Made by a program: the position numbers and the translations under genes. This document shows positions 35,409 to 45,353 of a DNA stretch of 64,000 nucleotides, piece by piece. How positions within the stretch are numbered: position 1 is the first letter of the stretch; every line of letters begins with the position of its first letter. The notes under the pieces were generated by a model. It was not told the origin of the DNA, ran no database searches, and saw only the letters and a list, made by a program, of their open reading frames with translations. Origin of the DNA: an uncultured Burkholderiales bacterium (lineage in GTDB: Bacteria; Pseudomonadota; Gammaproteobacteria; Burkholderiales; Burkholderiaceae_C); the NCBI GenBank assembly GCA_937864005.1, contig CALMIL010000206.1:16772-80771 (forward strand). The letters are read 5' to 3'.

Positions 35409-36023
35409 TTCGTGGCTCCTCGAGGTTTGATGTCGTGGCGGCGCGGCAACCGCGCGGGCCCGGCAGTTGCGCTGCTGCAGATTGCGGCCGGCTCCGGGAA
35501 CGGATGCCAGCGGGTCGGAGTGCTGCCAGAACGGGATGAAAGGTTGCGTTGCAGGCATCCTTCGCCGTATTGCCGCTGGAATATCGGCGTCTCGCATTGC
35601 GTTCAGACAGTGAGTCATCATATATGCTTCCAGAGTTCTCTCAGAGAGCAATTACCCTTGCTTCGGAGATTTTTCGCTCCGCCGCTCGCGGGCGCGCTCC
35701 CGACGCGCGGCCGCCGTTGGCCGATGCGGCAAACGCGATGGCCACGGATTCGCGCATCGGATGCGCAACGCATGATCGTCTACGCTTGCAGCGATGCAGC
35801 GCGAAGCCGTACTGTCGAAACCCGCATGCGCGGCGTAAGCGTGAGGTTCGCTCTATGGCTTGGGTCGCAGAACCCGGCCATGCCTTGCCCAAGGTGCCCG
35901 AGACATCCATGAGAGCCGCCTGCTACCAGAGGCCTGACCGTGTCGCGCACGGACTTTGCGGCCAGGAGATCGTCGCGCGCGGTGCCGTCGCGGGCCGAGT
36001 CGGCTCGAGCGGCTAGGCGACAC
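35409..36023. other. 615-bp intergenic region with divergent promoters
   Basis: No gene is supported here. The segment around 35580-35680 is clearly less GC-rich than its surroundings and contains CATATATG (about 35621-35628) and a CTCTCAGAGAG palindrome near 35638-35648. These are candidate promoter/operator elements for the leftward HAF-repeat gene. The rest is GC-rich without recognisable signals. Confidence 0.4.
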
Positions 36024-36500
36024 ATGACCCCCGCACTGCACGTTCAACTCGCCTCCGCGAGCGATGCCGTCGCCATCGCGGAGTTGTCGCGGCGACTGAT
36101 CGAGCAGGGACTGCCGTGGTCCTGGCGGCCAGAGCGAGTCGCGCGCGCCATCGCCGCTTCGAATACGAATGTCGCGGTCGTTCGCGGGAAGGACCGGCTG
36201 GTTGGCTTCGGCGTCATGGAATACTGGGACGAAGACGCCCACCTCGTCTTGTTCGCGGTTCATCCCGCACGTCAGCGCCAGGGGATCGGCAGCGCGATCC
36301 TGGCCTGGCTCGAGGCGAGTGCCATGGCCGCCGGATCGAAGCGAATTCGCGTCGAGGCGCGCCGCGACAACGTCGCCGCTCGAAGCTTCTACAACGACCA
36401 CGGCTACCATGAAGTCCGCCTCGAGCGGGGCATGTACGGCGGCTCGCGGGATGGCGTCAAGCTCGAGAAATGGCTGCGCCCTCAAGGCGGCGACCGCTGA
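36024..36500 (+). CDS. GNAT family N-acetyltransferase
   Basis: This encodes 158 residues from ATG 36024. The motif A region is HLVLFAVHPARQRQGIGSAIL, with Q/RxxGxG as RQGIGS, followed by AWLEASAMAAGSKRIRVEAR (motif B) and ARSFYNDHGYHEV, the usual 'A..fYek.GF' end. The fold transfers an acetyl group from acetyl-CoA to an amine; the substrate is unknown. The region 29 codons upstream is also open but lacks similarity and a good ribosome-binding site. The gene stands alone, convergent with the HerA-like gene. Confidence 0.88.
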   Translation: MTPALHVQLASASDAVAIAELSRRLIEQGLPWSWRPERVARAIAASNTNVAVVRGKDRLVGFGVMEYWDEDAHLVLFAVHPARQRQGIGSAILAWLEASAMAAGSKRIRVEARRDNVAARSFYNDHGYHEVRLERGMYGGSRDGVKLEKWLRPQGGDR

Positions 36501-36574
36501 AATGCGCTTCGGACCGAAATCGCGGCGGCCACCGTGTAGCAGTCGGGCCGTGCGGCGTGTCCGCCGATATGCGC

Positions 36575-38137
36575 TCAGCGCTTGCGCGACCCGCCGAGCA
36601 GCGAGCCGAGCACGCCGCGCACGATCTCGCGTCCGACCGACGAGCCCATGCTGCGCATCGCCGAGCGCGCCGCCGACTCGGCCAGACCCTCGTGCTTGCC
36701 GCCGCGCGGGCCGGTGGTGCCGAACAGCACGCCCTTGAGTTCGTCGAGCATCCCGCCGGCACCGCCCGCCGTGTTCCCCGTTGCGCCTCCCGGCGCAGCG
36801 GTGGGCCCGCCGCCCGCGGCCGTGCCGCGCGCCGCGTCGGCGGGCGCGCGGCCGGCCCCGGCCGCAGCGCGGCTCTGCAGCATCTCGAATGCCGATTCGC
36901 GGTCTACCGCCTTCTCGTAGACGCCGGCGACGAGCGAGTTGGCGATCAGCGCCCGACGCTGCTCGGCGCTGATCGGGCCGATCTGGCTGCCGGGCAGGAG
37001 CACGAAGGCGCGCTCGGTCGGGCAGGGGCGCCCCTTCGCGTCGAGAAAGCTCACCAGCGCCTCGCCGACCGCAAGCTCGGTGATTGCCGCGGCGATATCG
37101 AGCCCGGGGTTCGGCCGCATCGTCTCGGCGGCCGACTTGACCGCCTTCTGGTCGCGTGGCGTGAAGGCGCGCAGCGCATGCTGGACGCGGTTGCCGAGTT
37201 GGCCGAGCACGACATCGGGAATATCCAGCGGGTTCTGCGTCACGAAATAGACGCCCACCCCCTTGCTGCGAACGAGCCGCACGACGAGCTCGATGCGCTC
37301 GACGAGCGCCGCCGGCGCGTCCTTGAACAGCAAATGCGCCTCGTCGAAGAAGAAGACGAGCTTGGGCGCATCGAGGTCGCCGACTTCGGGCAGGTGTTCG
37401 AACAGGTCCGACAGCATCCAAAGCAGGAACGTCGCGTACAGGCGCGGCGCGGCAAGCAGCTTGTCGGCGGCCAGGATGTTGATGACGCCCTTGCCATCGC
37501 TGGTCTGCATGAAGTCGGCGATATCGAGCATCGGCTCGCCGAAGAACCTGTTGCCGCCCTGTTCCTCGATCTGCAGCAGGCCGCGCTGGATCGCGCCGAT
37601 GCTCGCCGCGCTGACGTTGCCGTAGCCGGTCGTGAACTGTGCCGCGTTGTCGCCGACATACTGCAGCATCGCGCGCAGGTCCTTCAGGTCGAGCAGCAAG
37701 AGGCCGTTGTCGTCGGCGACCTTGAAGGCGAGCTGCAGCACGCCCTGCTGCGTCTCGTTGAGCGCGAGCATGCGCGCGAGCAGCAGCGGGCCTAGGTCGC
37801 TCACCGTCGCGCGCACCGGGTGGCCCTGTTCGCCGAAGACGTCCCACAGCGTCGTCGGGCAGGCGACGCTTTGCGGCGGCTCGATGCCACGCTCCTTCAG
37901 CACCGCGGCGAGCTTGGGCGCGATCGTTCCCGCCTGGCTGATGCCGGTCAGGTCGCCCTTCACGTCGGCCATGAAGACCGGGATGCCGCGCAGCGAAAAA
38001 CCTTCGGCCAGGGTCTGCAGCGTGATCGTCTTGCCGGTGCCGGTGGCGCCGGTGATCAGCCCGTGCCGGTTGGCCAGCGGCGGCAGCAGCAGGCATTCGA
38101 TGGTTTCGCGCTGGGCGACGAGGATGGGTTCGGGCAT
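36575..38137 (-). CDS. HerA-like (DUF853) P-loop ATPase
   Basis: This encodes 520 residues. Walker A is [19 protein letters not shown] and Walker B is [25 protein letters not shown] is the conserved post-Walker strand of the family, and the sensor region is [40 protein letters not shown] completes the HerA/FtsK-like hexameric ATPase core. From about 430 to 500 there is a low-complexity Ala/Gly/Pro linker, then a C-terminal tail [20 protein letters not shown]. The DUF853 group (E. coli YjgR) is widespread and its role is not defined. It is divergent from yebC. Confidence 0.92.
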   Translation of the reverse strand: MPEPILVAQRETIECLLLPPLANRHGLITGATGTGKTITLQTLAEGFSLRGIPVFMADVKGDLTGISQAGTIAPKLAAVLKERGIEPPQSVACPTTLWDVFGEQGHPVRATVSDLGPLLLARMLALNETQQGVLQLAFKVADDNGLLLLDLKDLRAMLQYVGDNAAQFTTGYGNVSAASIGAIQRGLLQIEEQGGNRFFGEPMLDIADFMQTSDGKGVINILAADKLLAAPRLYATFLLWMLSDLFEHLPEVGDLDAPKLVFFFDEAHLLFKDAPAALVERIELVVRLVRSKGVGVYFVTQNPLDIPDVVLGQLGNRVQHALRAFTPRDQKAVKSAAETMRPNPGLDIAAAITELAVGEALVSFLDAKGRPCPTERAFVLLPGSQIGPISAEQRRALIANSLVAGVYEKAVDRESAFEMLQSRAAAGAGRAPADAARGTAAGGGPTAAPGGATGNTAGGAGGMLDELKGVLFGTTGPRGGKHEGLAESAARSAMRSMGSSVGREIVRGVLGSLLGGSRKR

Positions 38138-38228
38138 CGCGAAAGCCTCGGGTCGGAAACGTAAAATTGCAGTCTATCGAGAAATCGCGTGCCGGCGCCG
38201 GCCGCGCACACAGGAGCAGCAGCAGATC

Positions 38229-38954
38229 ATGGCGGGACATTCCAAGTGGGCCAATATCCAGCACCGCAAGGGCCGCCAGGACGAGAAGCGGGGCCGGATC
38301 TGGACCCGCATCATCCGCGAGATTGTCGTCGCGGCGCGCCAGGGCGGCGGCGACCTCGGCATGAATCCGCGCCTGCGCCTCGCGGTCGACAAGGCGAAGG
38401 CGGCCAATATGCCGGCCGATACGATCAAGAAGAATATCGACAAGGCGACCGGCAACCTCGAGGGCGTGAACTACGAGGAGATCCGCTACGAGGGCTACGG
38501 CATCGGCGGCGCGGCGGTGATCATCGACTGCATGACCGACAACCGGGTGCGCACCGTCGCCGAGGTGCGCCATGCGTTCAGCAAATACGGCGGCAACCTC
38601 GGCACCGAGGGGTCGGTCGCGTTCCAGTTCAAGCACTGCGGCCAGTTCGTCTTCGCGCCCGGAACGAGCGAGGACAAGGTGATGGAAGCCGCGCTCGAAG
38701 CCGGCGCCGAGGATGTCGTGACCGACGCCGACGGCGCGGTCGAGGTGCTCTGCGCGGCGGACGACTTCGAGGCGGTGAAGGCGGCGCTCGAAGCCGCCGG
38801 CCTCGTGCCCGACCTTGCCGAAGTGACGATGCGGCCGGAAAACCCGATCGAGCTCTCGGGTGACGATGCGGTGCGCATGCAAAAGCTGATCGACGTCCTC
38901 GAGGATCTGGACGACGCGCAAGAGGTGTTTCACAGCGCCGAGCTCGAAGAATGA
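38229..38954 (+). CDS. yebC: YebC/PmpR family transcriptional/translational regulator
   Basis: This encodes 241 residues from ATG 38229, with AGGAGC 13 nt upstream. The near-invariant N-terminus [20 protein letters not shown], then [40 protein letters not shown] and [16 protein letters not shown] make it certain. The family binds DNA and has more recently been linked to easing ribosome stalling at proline stretches. It opens the operon: its TGA overlaps the purD ATG by 4 bp. A TAAAAT at 38162-38167 may be the -10 element, about 60 bp upstream. Confidence 0.97.
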   Translation: MAGHSKWANIQHRKGRQDEKRGRIWTRIIREIVVAARQGGGDLGMNPRLRLAVDKAKAANMPADTIKKNIDKATGNLEGVNYEEIRYEGYGIGGAAVIIDCMTDNRVRTVAEVRHAFSKYGGNLGTEGSVAFQFKHCGQFVFAPGTSEDKVMEAALEAGAEDVVTDADGAVEVLCAADDFEAVKAALEAAGLVPDLAEVTMRPENPIELSGDDAVRMQKLIDVLEDLDDAQEVFHSAELEE

Positions 38955-40228
38955 AGGTTCTCGTCATCGGTGGCGGCGGGCGCGAACATGCGCTCGCCTG
39001 GCGGCTCGCGGCGTCGCCCCGCGTGCAGCGCGTCTTCGTCGCGCCCGGCAACGGCGGCACGGCGCGCGACGCGCGGCTGCACAATGTGCCGATCACCGAG
39101 CTGGATGCGCTCGCCGATTTCGCGCAGGCCGAGAAGATCGCGCTCACCGTCGTCGGCCCCGAGGCGCCGCTCGCCGCCGGCATCGTCGATGCGTTCCGTG
39201 CCCGCGGCCTGCGCATCTTCGGCCCGACGCGCGCCGCCGCGCAACTCGAGAGCTCGAAGGCCTTCGCGAAGGAGTTCATGCGGCGTCACGCGATTCCGAC
39301 CGCGCGCCACGCGACCTTCACCGACGCGGCGCAGGCGCACGCGCACATCGATCAGCACGGCGCGCCGATCGTCGTCAAGGCCGACGGCCTGGCGGCGGGC
39401 AAGGGCGTCGTCGTTGCCCAGACCGCGGCCGAGGCGCATGCGGCGATCGATTCGATGCTGGCGGCAGACGCCGGTGCGCAACAGACTGGCGATCGCGCGC
39501 GCGTCGTGATCGAGGAATGCCTGATCGGCGAAGAAGCGAGCTTCATCGTGCTGTGCGACGGCCAGCACGTGCTGGCGCTCGCGTCGAGCCAGGATCACAA
39601 GCGGCTGCAGGACGGCGACGCCGGGCCGAATACCGGCGGCATGGGCGCGTACTCGCCGGCGCCGGTCGTCACGCCCAACGTGCATGCGAAGGTGATGCAC
39701 GAGATCATCCTGCCGGCGATTGCCGGCATGGCGCGCGACGGCATGCCGTTCACCGGCTTCCTCTACGCCGGGCTGATGATCGATGCGAAAGGCGACGTGC
39801 GCACGCTCGAATTCAACGCCCGGCTCGGCGACCCGGAGGCGCAGCCGATCCTGATGCGCCTGAAGAGCGATCTGTTCGACGTGCTGATGCACGCGACCGA
39901 CGGCACGCTCGATCGCGTCGAGCTGCAGTGGGACCGCCGCGTCGCGCTCGGCGTCGTGATGGCGGCCGCCGGCTATCCGCAATCGCCGCGCACCGGCGAC
40001 GCGATCACCGGACTGCCGGCGGATGGCGACGATCTGATGGTCTTTCACGCCGGCACCGCGCAGCGCGAAAGCCAGACGCTGACCGCGGGCGGCCGCGTGC
40101 TGTGCGTCACCGCGCTCGGTGACTCCGTCAAGCAGGCCCAGCATCGCGCCTACGAGGCGCTTGCCGGCATTCGGTTCGACGGCGCGCAATACCGTGGCGA
40201 TATCGGCCACCGGGCGATCAGGCATTGA
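38951..40228 (+). CDS. purD: Phosphoribosylamine--glycine ligase
   Basis: This encodes 425 residues, typical for PurD. The N-terminus [20 protein letters not shown] and [17 protein letters not shown] are GARS hallmarks. The ATP-grasp part shows [37 protein letters not shown] and the metal-binding [14 protein letters not shown]. It makes glycinamide ribonucleotide, the second step of purine synthesis. It overlaps yebC at its start and hemF at its end, so the products should be made together. Confidence 0.98.
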   Translation: MKVLVIGGGGREHALAWRLAASPRVQRVFVAPGNGGTARDARLHNVPITELDALADFAQAEKIALTVVGPEAPLAAGIVDAFRARGLRIFGPTRAAAQLESSKAFAKEFMRRHAIPTARHATFTDAAQAHAHIDQHGAPIVVKADGLAAGKGVVVAQTAAEAHAAIDSMLAADAGAQQTGDRARVVIEECLIGEEASFIVLCDGQHVLALASSQDHKRLQDGDAGPNTGGMGAYSPAPVVTPNVHAKVMHEIILPAIAGMARDGMPFTGFLYAGLMIDAKGDVRTLEFNARLGDPEAQPILMRLKSDLFDVLMHATDGTLDRVELQWDRRVALGVVMAAAGYPQSPRTGDAITGLPADGDDLMVFHAGTAQRESQTLTAGGRVLCVTALGDSVKQAQHRAYEALAGIRFDGAQYRGDIGHRAIRH

Positions 40229-41151
40229 ACACGACCGCGGTTCGCGACTATCTGCTGGGCTTGCAGACGCGCATCATCGACGCCCTGCAGGCGGCGGACG
40301 GCAAGCCGTTCCTGCGCGACGCGTGGACGCGCGATCCGGGCGACAGGCTTGCCGGCGACGGCATCACGCGGCTGATCGAGGAGGGCGACCTCTTCGAGCG
40401 CGGCGGCTGCAATTTCAGCCATGTGCGGGGTGACGCGATGCCGGCTTCGGCGACCCAGCACCGTCCCGACCTTGCCGGCGCGGGCTTCGAGGCGCTCGGC
40501 GTCTCGCTCGTGCTGCATCCGCGCAATCCACATGTGCCGACGGTCCACTTGAACGTGCGCATGTTCGCCGCGCTGCCCGCCGGCCGCGACGCGGTGAGCT
40601 GGTTCGGCGGCGGCATGGATCTGACGCCTTACTACGGCGTCGAGGACGACGCGGTTCACTTCCACCGCGTGAACCGCGCCGCGCTCGCGCCGCTCGGCGC
40701 CGATCTGTACCCGCGCTTCAAGCGCTGGTGCGACGACTATTTCTATCTGAAGCACCGCGCCGAGCCGCGCGGCATCGGCGGCGTGTTCTTCGACGATTTC
40801 GCCGAAGGCGGGTTCGACAATGGCTTTGCGCTGATGCGCGCGGTGGGCGACGCCTTCCTTCCCGCCTACCTGCCGATCGTCGAACGCCGCCGCGCGACGC
40901 CATACGGCGAGCGCGAGCGCGACTTCCAGGCCTATCGGCGCGGCCGCTACGTCGAATTCAACCTGGTCTGGGATCGCGGCACGCATTTCGGCTTGCAGTC
41001 CGGCGGGCGCACCGAGGCGATTCTGATGTCGATGCCGCCGCTCGCGCGCTGGCGCTACGACTGGCAGCCCGAGCCGGGGTCGGCCGAGGCGCGGCTGGTC
41101 AGCGACTTCCTGCGTCCGCGCGACTGGGCCGGCGCGCCCGAGACGCGGTGA
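40225..41151 (+). CDS. hemF: Oxygen-dependent coproporphyrinogen III oxidase
   Basis: This encodes 308 residues from TTG 40225, which overlaps the purD stop (TTGA). No ATG occurs before the conserved [20 protein letters not shown], so the TTG start is likely. Hallmark segments are [52 protein letters not shown] and [20 protein letters not shown]. HemF oxidatively decarboxylates coproporphyrinogen III to protoporphyrinogen IX in heme synthesis and needs O2, so the organism has an aerobic heme route. It is coupled to nadD at its end. Confidence 0.97.
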   Translation: MNTTAVRDYLLGLQTRIIDALQAADGKPFLRDAWTRDPGDRLAGDGITRLIEEGDLFERGGCNFSHVRGDAMPASATQHRPDLAGAGFEALGVSLVLHPRNPHVPTVHLNVRMFAALPAGRDAVSWFGGGMDLTPYYGVEDDAVHFHRVNRAALAPLGADLYPRFKRWCDDYFYLKHRAEPRGIGGVFFDDFAEGGFDNGFALMRAVGDAFLPAYLPIVERRRATPYGERERDFQAYRRGRYVEFNLVWDRGTHFGLQSGGRTEAILMSMPPLARWRYDWQPEPGSAEARLVSDFLRPRDWAGAPETR

Positions 41152-41792
41152 ACGAAGCGCAGGCCGCGGCGCAACCGCGGGCGCCGCGCATCGGCCTGCT
41201 CGGCGGCAGCTTCGATCCGGTCCACAACGCGCACGTCGCGCTCGCGCGCAGCGCGATCGAAACGCTGGCGCTCGACGAACTGCTGTGGGTCCCGACCGGC
41301 GTCGCCTGGCAGAAGACGCGCGCGGCGACGCCCGCGGCGCACCGCATCGCGATGCTGCGGCTTGCGATCGGCGCCGCGCCGTGCCAGCGCATCGAGCGCT
41401 GCGAGGTCGAGCGTGGCGGGCCGAGCTACACGATCGATACCGTCACGGAACTGCAGCGCCGGCAACCGCATGCACAGTGGTGGCTGCTGCTCGGCCAGGA
41501 CCAGCTCGCCAACCTGCCGAGCTGGCACCGCTGGCACGATCTGGTCGCGCGGGTGAAACTCGCCGTCGCGAATCGCGCCGGTGCCGCGCTCCATCTCGCG
41601 CCCGAACTCGCGCCCGAACTTGCGGCGGCCGGAGTGAGCGTGGCCGAACTGCCGCTTGCGCCGATGGACGTCTCGTCGACCGCGATCCGCGACCGCGTCG
41701 CCGCCGGCCTGGGCATCGCCGAACTGGTGCCTGCGCCGGTGGCGCGCTATATTGAACTCCACGGCCTGTACCGTGACCCCATCAGGAGCTGA
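41148..41792 (+). CDS. nadD: Nicotinate-nucleotide adenylyltransferase
   Basis: This encodes 214 residues from GTG 41148, overlapping the hemF stop (GTGA). [20 protein letters not shown] is the nucleotidyltransferase GxFDPxHxGH region, [11 protein letters not shown] follows, and the C-terminal [12 protein letters not shown] is the ISSTxIR motif. The protein adenylates nicotinate mononucleotide in NAD synthesis. Near residue 150 there is a short duplication ([14 protein letters not shown]). The rsfS ATG follows directly after its stop. Confidence 0.95.
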   Translation: MNEAQAAAQPRAPRIGLLGGSFDPVHNAHVALARSAIETLALDELLWVPTGVAWQKTRAATPAAHRIAMLRLAIGAAPCQRIERCEVERGGPSYTIDTVTELQRRQPHAQWWLLLGQDQLANLPSWHRWHDLVARVKLAVANRAGAALHLAPELAPELAAAGVSVAELPLAPMDVSSTAIRDRVAAGLGIAELVPAPVARYIELHGLYRDPIRS

Positions 41793-42434
41793 ATGGACAT
41801 TCGAAAACTGCAGCGCGCCATCGTCGATGGACTGGAAGAAGTGAAGGGCCAGAATATCGTCGTCTTCAACACCGAACATCTGTCGCCGCTCTTCGAACGC
41901 GTCATCATCGCGTCGGGGACGAGCAACCGGCAGACCAGGGCCCTCGCGGCCAGCGTGCGCGATGCGGTGAAGTCCAAGGGGCTCGGTCCGTCGCGCACCG
42001 AGGGCGAGGCCAACGGCGAGTGGATCATCGTCGACTGCGGCGCGGCCGTCGTGCACCTGATGCAGCCGTCGATCCGCGACTACTACCGCCTCGAGGAAAT
42101 CTGGGGCGACAAGCCGGTGCGGCTCAAGATCGACGGCACACCGAGGCGCCTCGTGAAGGCGGATGCGGCGCACGGCAAGCCCGCCGCCGCGGCGCCGAGG
42201 CCCGGCGCTCGCGCCGCCGCCGGGGCCGCCGCGCCGGCCAAGCGCAAAGCGGCGCCGCGCAAGGCGGTGTCGCGGACGGTCGGCGTCAAGCGCAGCGCGG
42301 CGGGGAGCGCCGCGGCCAATACCGCTGCGCCGCGCAAGTCGGCGGCGGCAAAGACGCCGTTGAAGCCTGCCGTGAAGCCTGCCGTGAAGGCGGCCGGCAA
42401 GACGCCCGCCCGGTCCGCGCGCCGCAAGGCATGA
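41793..42434 (+). CDS. rsfS: Ribosomal silencing factor RsfS with long basic tail
   Basis: This encodes 213 residues. The RsfS/Iojap domain occupies residues 1-115 ([59 protein letters not shown] and YYRLEEIWG). It binds ribosomal protein L14 and blocks subunit joining during starvation. Residues 125-213 form an unusual Ala/Lys/Pro/Arg-rich tail ([20 protein letters not shown]), nearly doubling the normal length of about 110-130. The tail is probably disordered and could add RNA contact, which is inference. The stop overlaps the rlmH ATG by 4 bp. Confidence 0.95.
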   Translation: MDIRKLQRAIVDGLEEVKGQNIVVFNTEHLSPLFERVIIASGTSNRQTRALAASVRDAVKSKGLGPSRTEGEANGEWIIVDCGAAVVHLMQPSIRDYYRLEEIWGDKPVRLKIDGTPRRLVKADAAHGKPAAAAPRPGARAAAGAAAPAKRKAAPRKAVSRTVGVKRSAAGSAAANTAAPRKSAAAKTPLKPAVKPAVKAAGKTPARSARRKA

Positions 42435-42898
42435 AATTGTGGCTGGTCGCGATCGGCCAGCGTCAGCCGGCGTGGGCCGATGCTGCCTACCTGGAGTTCG
42501 CGAAGCGCTTTCCGCCCGAGTTGAGGCTCGAGCTCAAGGCGTGCAAGGCCGAGCCGCGCAACGGGCGCAGCGCAGCGCAGTTGATGACGGCCGAGGCCGA
42601 GCGCATCGAGGCCGCGCTGCCCAGGGGCGTGCGGCGCGTCGTGCTCGACGAAGGCGGCGAGGGCATGAGCACGCAAAAGCTCGCCGCGCGGTTGCGCGCC
42701 TGGATGGCCGACGGCCGCGATGTCGCGCTCGTCATCGGCGGGCCGGACGGGCTTGCGCCGGGCCTCAAGGCGAGCGCCGACGAGACGCTGCGCCTGTCGG
42801 AGCTGACGCTGCCGCACGCCCTCGCGCGCGTGCTGCTCGCCGAGGCGCTGTACCGCGCCTGGTCGGTGACGGCGAACCATCCGTATCACCGCGAATGA
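42431..42898 (+). CDS. rlmH: 23S rRNA (pseudouridine1915-N3)-methyltransferase
   Basis: This encodes 155 residues from ATG 42431, the standard length. The N-terminus [20 protein letters not shown], the SPOUT knot segment [40 protein letters not shown] and the end ANHPYHRE identify RlmH. It methylates the modified U1915 of helix 69 after the 70S ribosome has formed. It sits next to rsfS, as in many bacteria, and overlaps maf by 4 bp. Confidence 0.97.
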   Translation: MKLWLVAIGQRQPAWADAAYLEFAKRFPPELRLELKACKAEPRNGRSAAQLMTAEAERIEAALPRGVRRVVLDEGGEGMSTQKLAARLRAWMADGRDVALVIGGPDGLAPGLKASADETLRLSELTLPHALARVLLAEALYRAWSVTANHPYHRE

Positions 42899-43521
42899 AC
42901 GCCGCGATCGATCGCACGCGCCACGACTTCGTCTACCTCGCGTCGCAGAGCGCGCGCCGGCGCGCGCTGCTCGATCAGCTCGGGGTGCGCCACGAGCCGC
43001 TGCTGCCGGCGCCCGATGAGGATGCCGAGTCGCTCGAGGCGACCCGCCCCGGCGAACTGCCGGCCGCCTATGTCGAACGCGTGACGCGCGCCAAGCTGGC
43101 GGCGGCTCGCGAGCGTCTGCTTGGCCGCGGCCTGCGCGCGGCGCCGATCCTGTGCGCGGATACGACGGTCGCGCTCGGCCGGCGCATCCTCGGCAAACCG
43201 CGCGATGCGGCCGACGCGCTGGCGACGCTCGCGCTGCTTTGCGGGCGCAGCCATCGCGTGCTGACCGCGGTCGCGATCGCCGACGGGCGCCGCACGCGGC
43301 TCGCGGTGAACGTATCGAGCGTGCATTTCGTCGCCGTGCCGCGCGCCGAACTGCGGCGCTACGTCGACAGCGGCGAGCCCTTCGGCAAGGCCGGCGCGTA
43401 TGCGATCCAGAGCGGCGCGGCGCGCTGGATCGACCGCATCGCGGGCAGCCACTCCGGTATCATGGGTTTGCCGCTTTTCGAGACCGCGCGGCTGCTGCGA
43501 CAAGCCGGCGTGCGGTCCTGA
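42895..43521 (+). CDS. maf: Maf family nucleotide pyrophosphatase
   Basis: This encodes 208 residues from ATG 42895, overlapping the rlmH stop. Maf hallmarks are [17 protein letters not shown], then [20 protein letters not shown], with the catalytic Asp in ADT, then [12 protein letters not shown] and [20 protein letters not shown]. The [18 protein letters not shown] end is standard. Maf proteins hydrolyse non-canonical or normal NTPs (dTTP/UTP or modified bases) and have been linked to septum inhibition. After the stop comes a GC-rich hairpin (43532-43550) with no T-run, and then the 167-bp palindromic element. Confidence 0.94.
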   Translation: MNAAIDRTRHDFVYLASQSARRRALLDQLGVRHEPLLPAPDEDAESLEATRPGELPAAYVERVTRAKLAAARERLLGRGLRAAPILCADTTVALGRRILGKPRDAADALATLALLCGRSHRVLTAVAIADGRRTRLAVNVSSVHFVAVPRAELRRYVDSGEPFGKAGAYAIQSGAARWIDRIAGSHSGIMGLPLFETARLLRQAGVRS

Positions 43522-43633
43522 ATGTGCGGCAGGCGGGGCCGGGCCCCGCCCACCCGGGCCAGGCAGGTTGCGGCCGGCCCCGGTCTTGCACGTGACCAGG
43601 CTGCGCGACGACGACGAACGAACCAGGCGATCG

Positions 43634-43800
43634 CTAGTGCAGTGTTTCATGCTGTGAGGCAGTTAAGAAAACCGATGGATTTGCCCTCGTGGCAAGGCGC
43701 AAACCGCAGCCATACCCGGTGGTATGGCGAGGATTTGCAACGCCGCCACGGGGGCAAAGACGCGGTTTTATGTGCCGAACAGCGTGAAACACTGCGCTAG
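43634..43800. repeat. 167-bp imperfect palindromic (MITE-like) element
   Basis: The whole segment folds on itself around a loop at 43717-43720. The ends CTAGTGCAGTGTTTCA (43634-43649) and TGAAACACTGCGCTAG (43785-43800) are inverted copies with one difference. Inward, AAAACCG (43664 region) pairs with CGGTTTT near 43763-43768, TTTGCCC-x-CGTGGC with GCCACG-x-GGGCAAA, and CCATACC (43710-43716) with GGTATGG (43721-43727). It carries no gene. It sits 8 bp upstream of the rng ATG and after maf. The form suggests a small non-autonomous mobile element or a repeated extragenic palindrome. No clear target duplication beyond the CTAG ends was seen. Confidence 0.75.
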
Positions 43801-43807
43801 GCTCCCC

Positions 43808-45304
43808 ATGCAAGACATCCTCATCAACTGGACGCCGCAGGAGACGCGCGTTGCCGTCGTCGAGAACGGCGCGGTGCAGGAATTGCACGTCGAGCGCACC
43901 GCCGCGCGCGGCCGGGTGAGCAATATCTACACCGGACGCGTCGTGCGCGTGCTGCCGGGCATGCAGTCGGCATTCATCGATGTCGGACTCGAGCGCGCCG
44001 CCTTCCTGCACGTCGCCGATCTTCAGCTCTACGGCGCGCCGCGCGCGGCGGGCGGGGCCGGATCGCGCGGCGACAGCGGTGCGGCGGGCGGTGCTTCGCC
44101 GCTGCCGATCGAGAAGCTCGTCTTCGAGGGCCAGACGCTGATGGTGCAGGTGCTGAAGGACCCGATCGGCAGCAAGGGCGCGCGGCTGACGACGCAGATC
44201 AGCATCGCCGGGCGGCTGCTCGTCTTCCTGCCGCAGGACGATCACATCGGCGTCAGCCAGCGGATCGGCTCCTACGAGCTGCGCGAGGAACTGCGCGCGC
44301 GCGTGCAGGCGCTGGCCGGCGACGGCGGGGGCGGCTTCATCCTGCGCACGAATGCCGAGGACGCGACGGATGCGGAACTCGCCGACGATATCCGCTACCT
44401 GCGCAAGACCTGGGCTGCGGTGCGCGAGCGCGGCTTCAAGTCGCCGGCCGGGACGCTGCTGCACCAGGACCTCGGCCTCGCCGACCGCGTGCTGCGCGAT
44501 CTGGTGAACGACGCGACCCAATCGGTGCGCATCGATTCGCGCGAGCAGTTCGAGCGGCTGCGCGCGTTCGGCACCGAATTCACGCCGACCTCGGTCATGA
44601 AGCTCGCGCATTACAGCGGCGAGCGGCCGATCTTCGATCTGCACAATATCGACGAGGAGATCGCCTTCGCGCTCGCGCGGCGCGTCGAGCTGAAGTCGGG
44701 CGGCTATCTGATCATCGACCAGACCGAGGCGCTGACGACGGTCGATGTGAATACCGGCGGCTTCGTCGGCGCGCGCAACTTCGACGATACGATCTTCAAG
44801 ACCAACCTCGAGGCGGCGCTCGCGATCGCGCGTCAGCTGCGGCTGCGCAACCTGGGCGGCATCATCATCATCGACTTCATCGACATGGTGCGCGAGGACC
44901 ATCGATCCGCGGTGCTCGCCGAACTGCGCAAGCAGGTCGCCCGCGACCGCACGAAGACGACGGTGAGCGGCTTCACGCAGCTCGGCCTGGTCGAGATGAC
45001 GAGAAAGCGCACGCGCGAGTCGCTTGCCCACTTGCTGTGCGAACCGTGCCCGACCTGCGAGGGCAAGGGCCAGGTGAAGACGGCACGCACCGTGTGCTAC
45101 GAGATCCTGCGCGAGATCCTGCGCGAGGCGCGCCAGTTCAACCCGCGCGAGTTTCGCGTCGTCGCCTCGGCGACGGTCGTCGAGATGCTGCTCGACGAGG
45201 AGGGTCAGCATCTCGCCGGCCTGTCGGAGTTCATCGGCAAGCCGATCTCGCTGCAGGCGGATCCGGTCGGCTCGCCGGAGCAGTACGACATCGTGCTGCT
45301 GTAG
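43808..45304 (+). CDS. rng: Ribonuclease G
   Basis: This encodes 498 residues from ATG 43808. The RNase E/G N-terminus MQDILINWTPQETRVAVVEN is followed by an S1-like domain (RGRVSNIYTGRVVRVLPGMQ, AFIDVGLERAAFLH). DNase I-like catalytic strands hold LIIDQTEALTTVDVNTGGFV and GGIIIIDFIDM, with the metal-binding Asp residues. The Zn-link reads CEPCPTCEGKG. It processes the 16S rRNA 5' end and decays some mRNAs. An Ala/Gly-rich insertion (APRAAGGAGSRGDSGAAGG) lies in the S1 domain. Its 5' end directly follows the palindromic element, which could form a large hairpin in the transcript. Confidence 0.96.
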   Translation: MQDILINWTPQETRVAVVENGAVQELHVERTAARGRVSNIYTGRVVRVLPGMQSAFIDVGLERAAFLHVADLQLYGAPRAAGGAGSRGDSGAAGGASPLPIEKLVFEGQTLMVQVLKDPIGSKGARLTTQISIAGRLLVFLPQDDHIGVSQRIGSYELREELRARVQALAGDGGGGFILRTNAEDATDAELADDIRYLRKTWAAVRERGFKSPAGTLLHQDLGLADRVLRDLVNDATQSVRIDSREQFERLRAFGTEFTPTSVMKLAHYSGERPIFDLHNIDEEIAFALARRVELKSGGYLIIDQTEALTTVDVNTGGFVGARNFDDTIFKTNLEAALAIARQLRLRNLGGIIIIDFIDMVREDHRSAVLAELRKQVARDRTKTTVSGFTQLGLVEMTRKRTRESLAHLLCEPCPTCEGKGQVKTARTVCYEILREILREARQFNPREFRVVASATVVEMLLDEEGQHLAGLSEFIGKPISLQADPVGSPEQYDIVLL

Positions 45305-45353
45305 CGCGGCGATCGAAGCGGTGTCCGCAAGCTCGGCTGCTACATTTCGCGCC

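Noticed and set aside
35641..35910. Reverse-strand 89-residue frame between the HAF-repeat and GNAT genes
   Set aside because: It has no ribosome-binding site, no similarity and unusual composition, so the region was left as intergenic.
43532..43550. GGCGGGGC/GCCCCGCC hairpin after maf as a terminator
   Set aside because: The stem is strong but no T-run follows. rng is likely at least partly read from the same transcript, so it was not listed as an intrinsic terminator.
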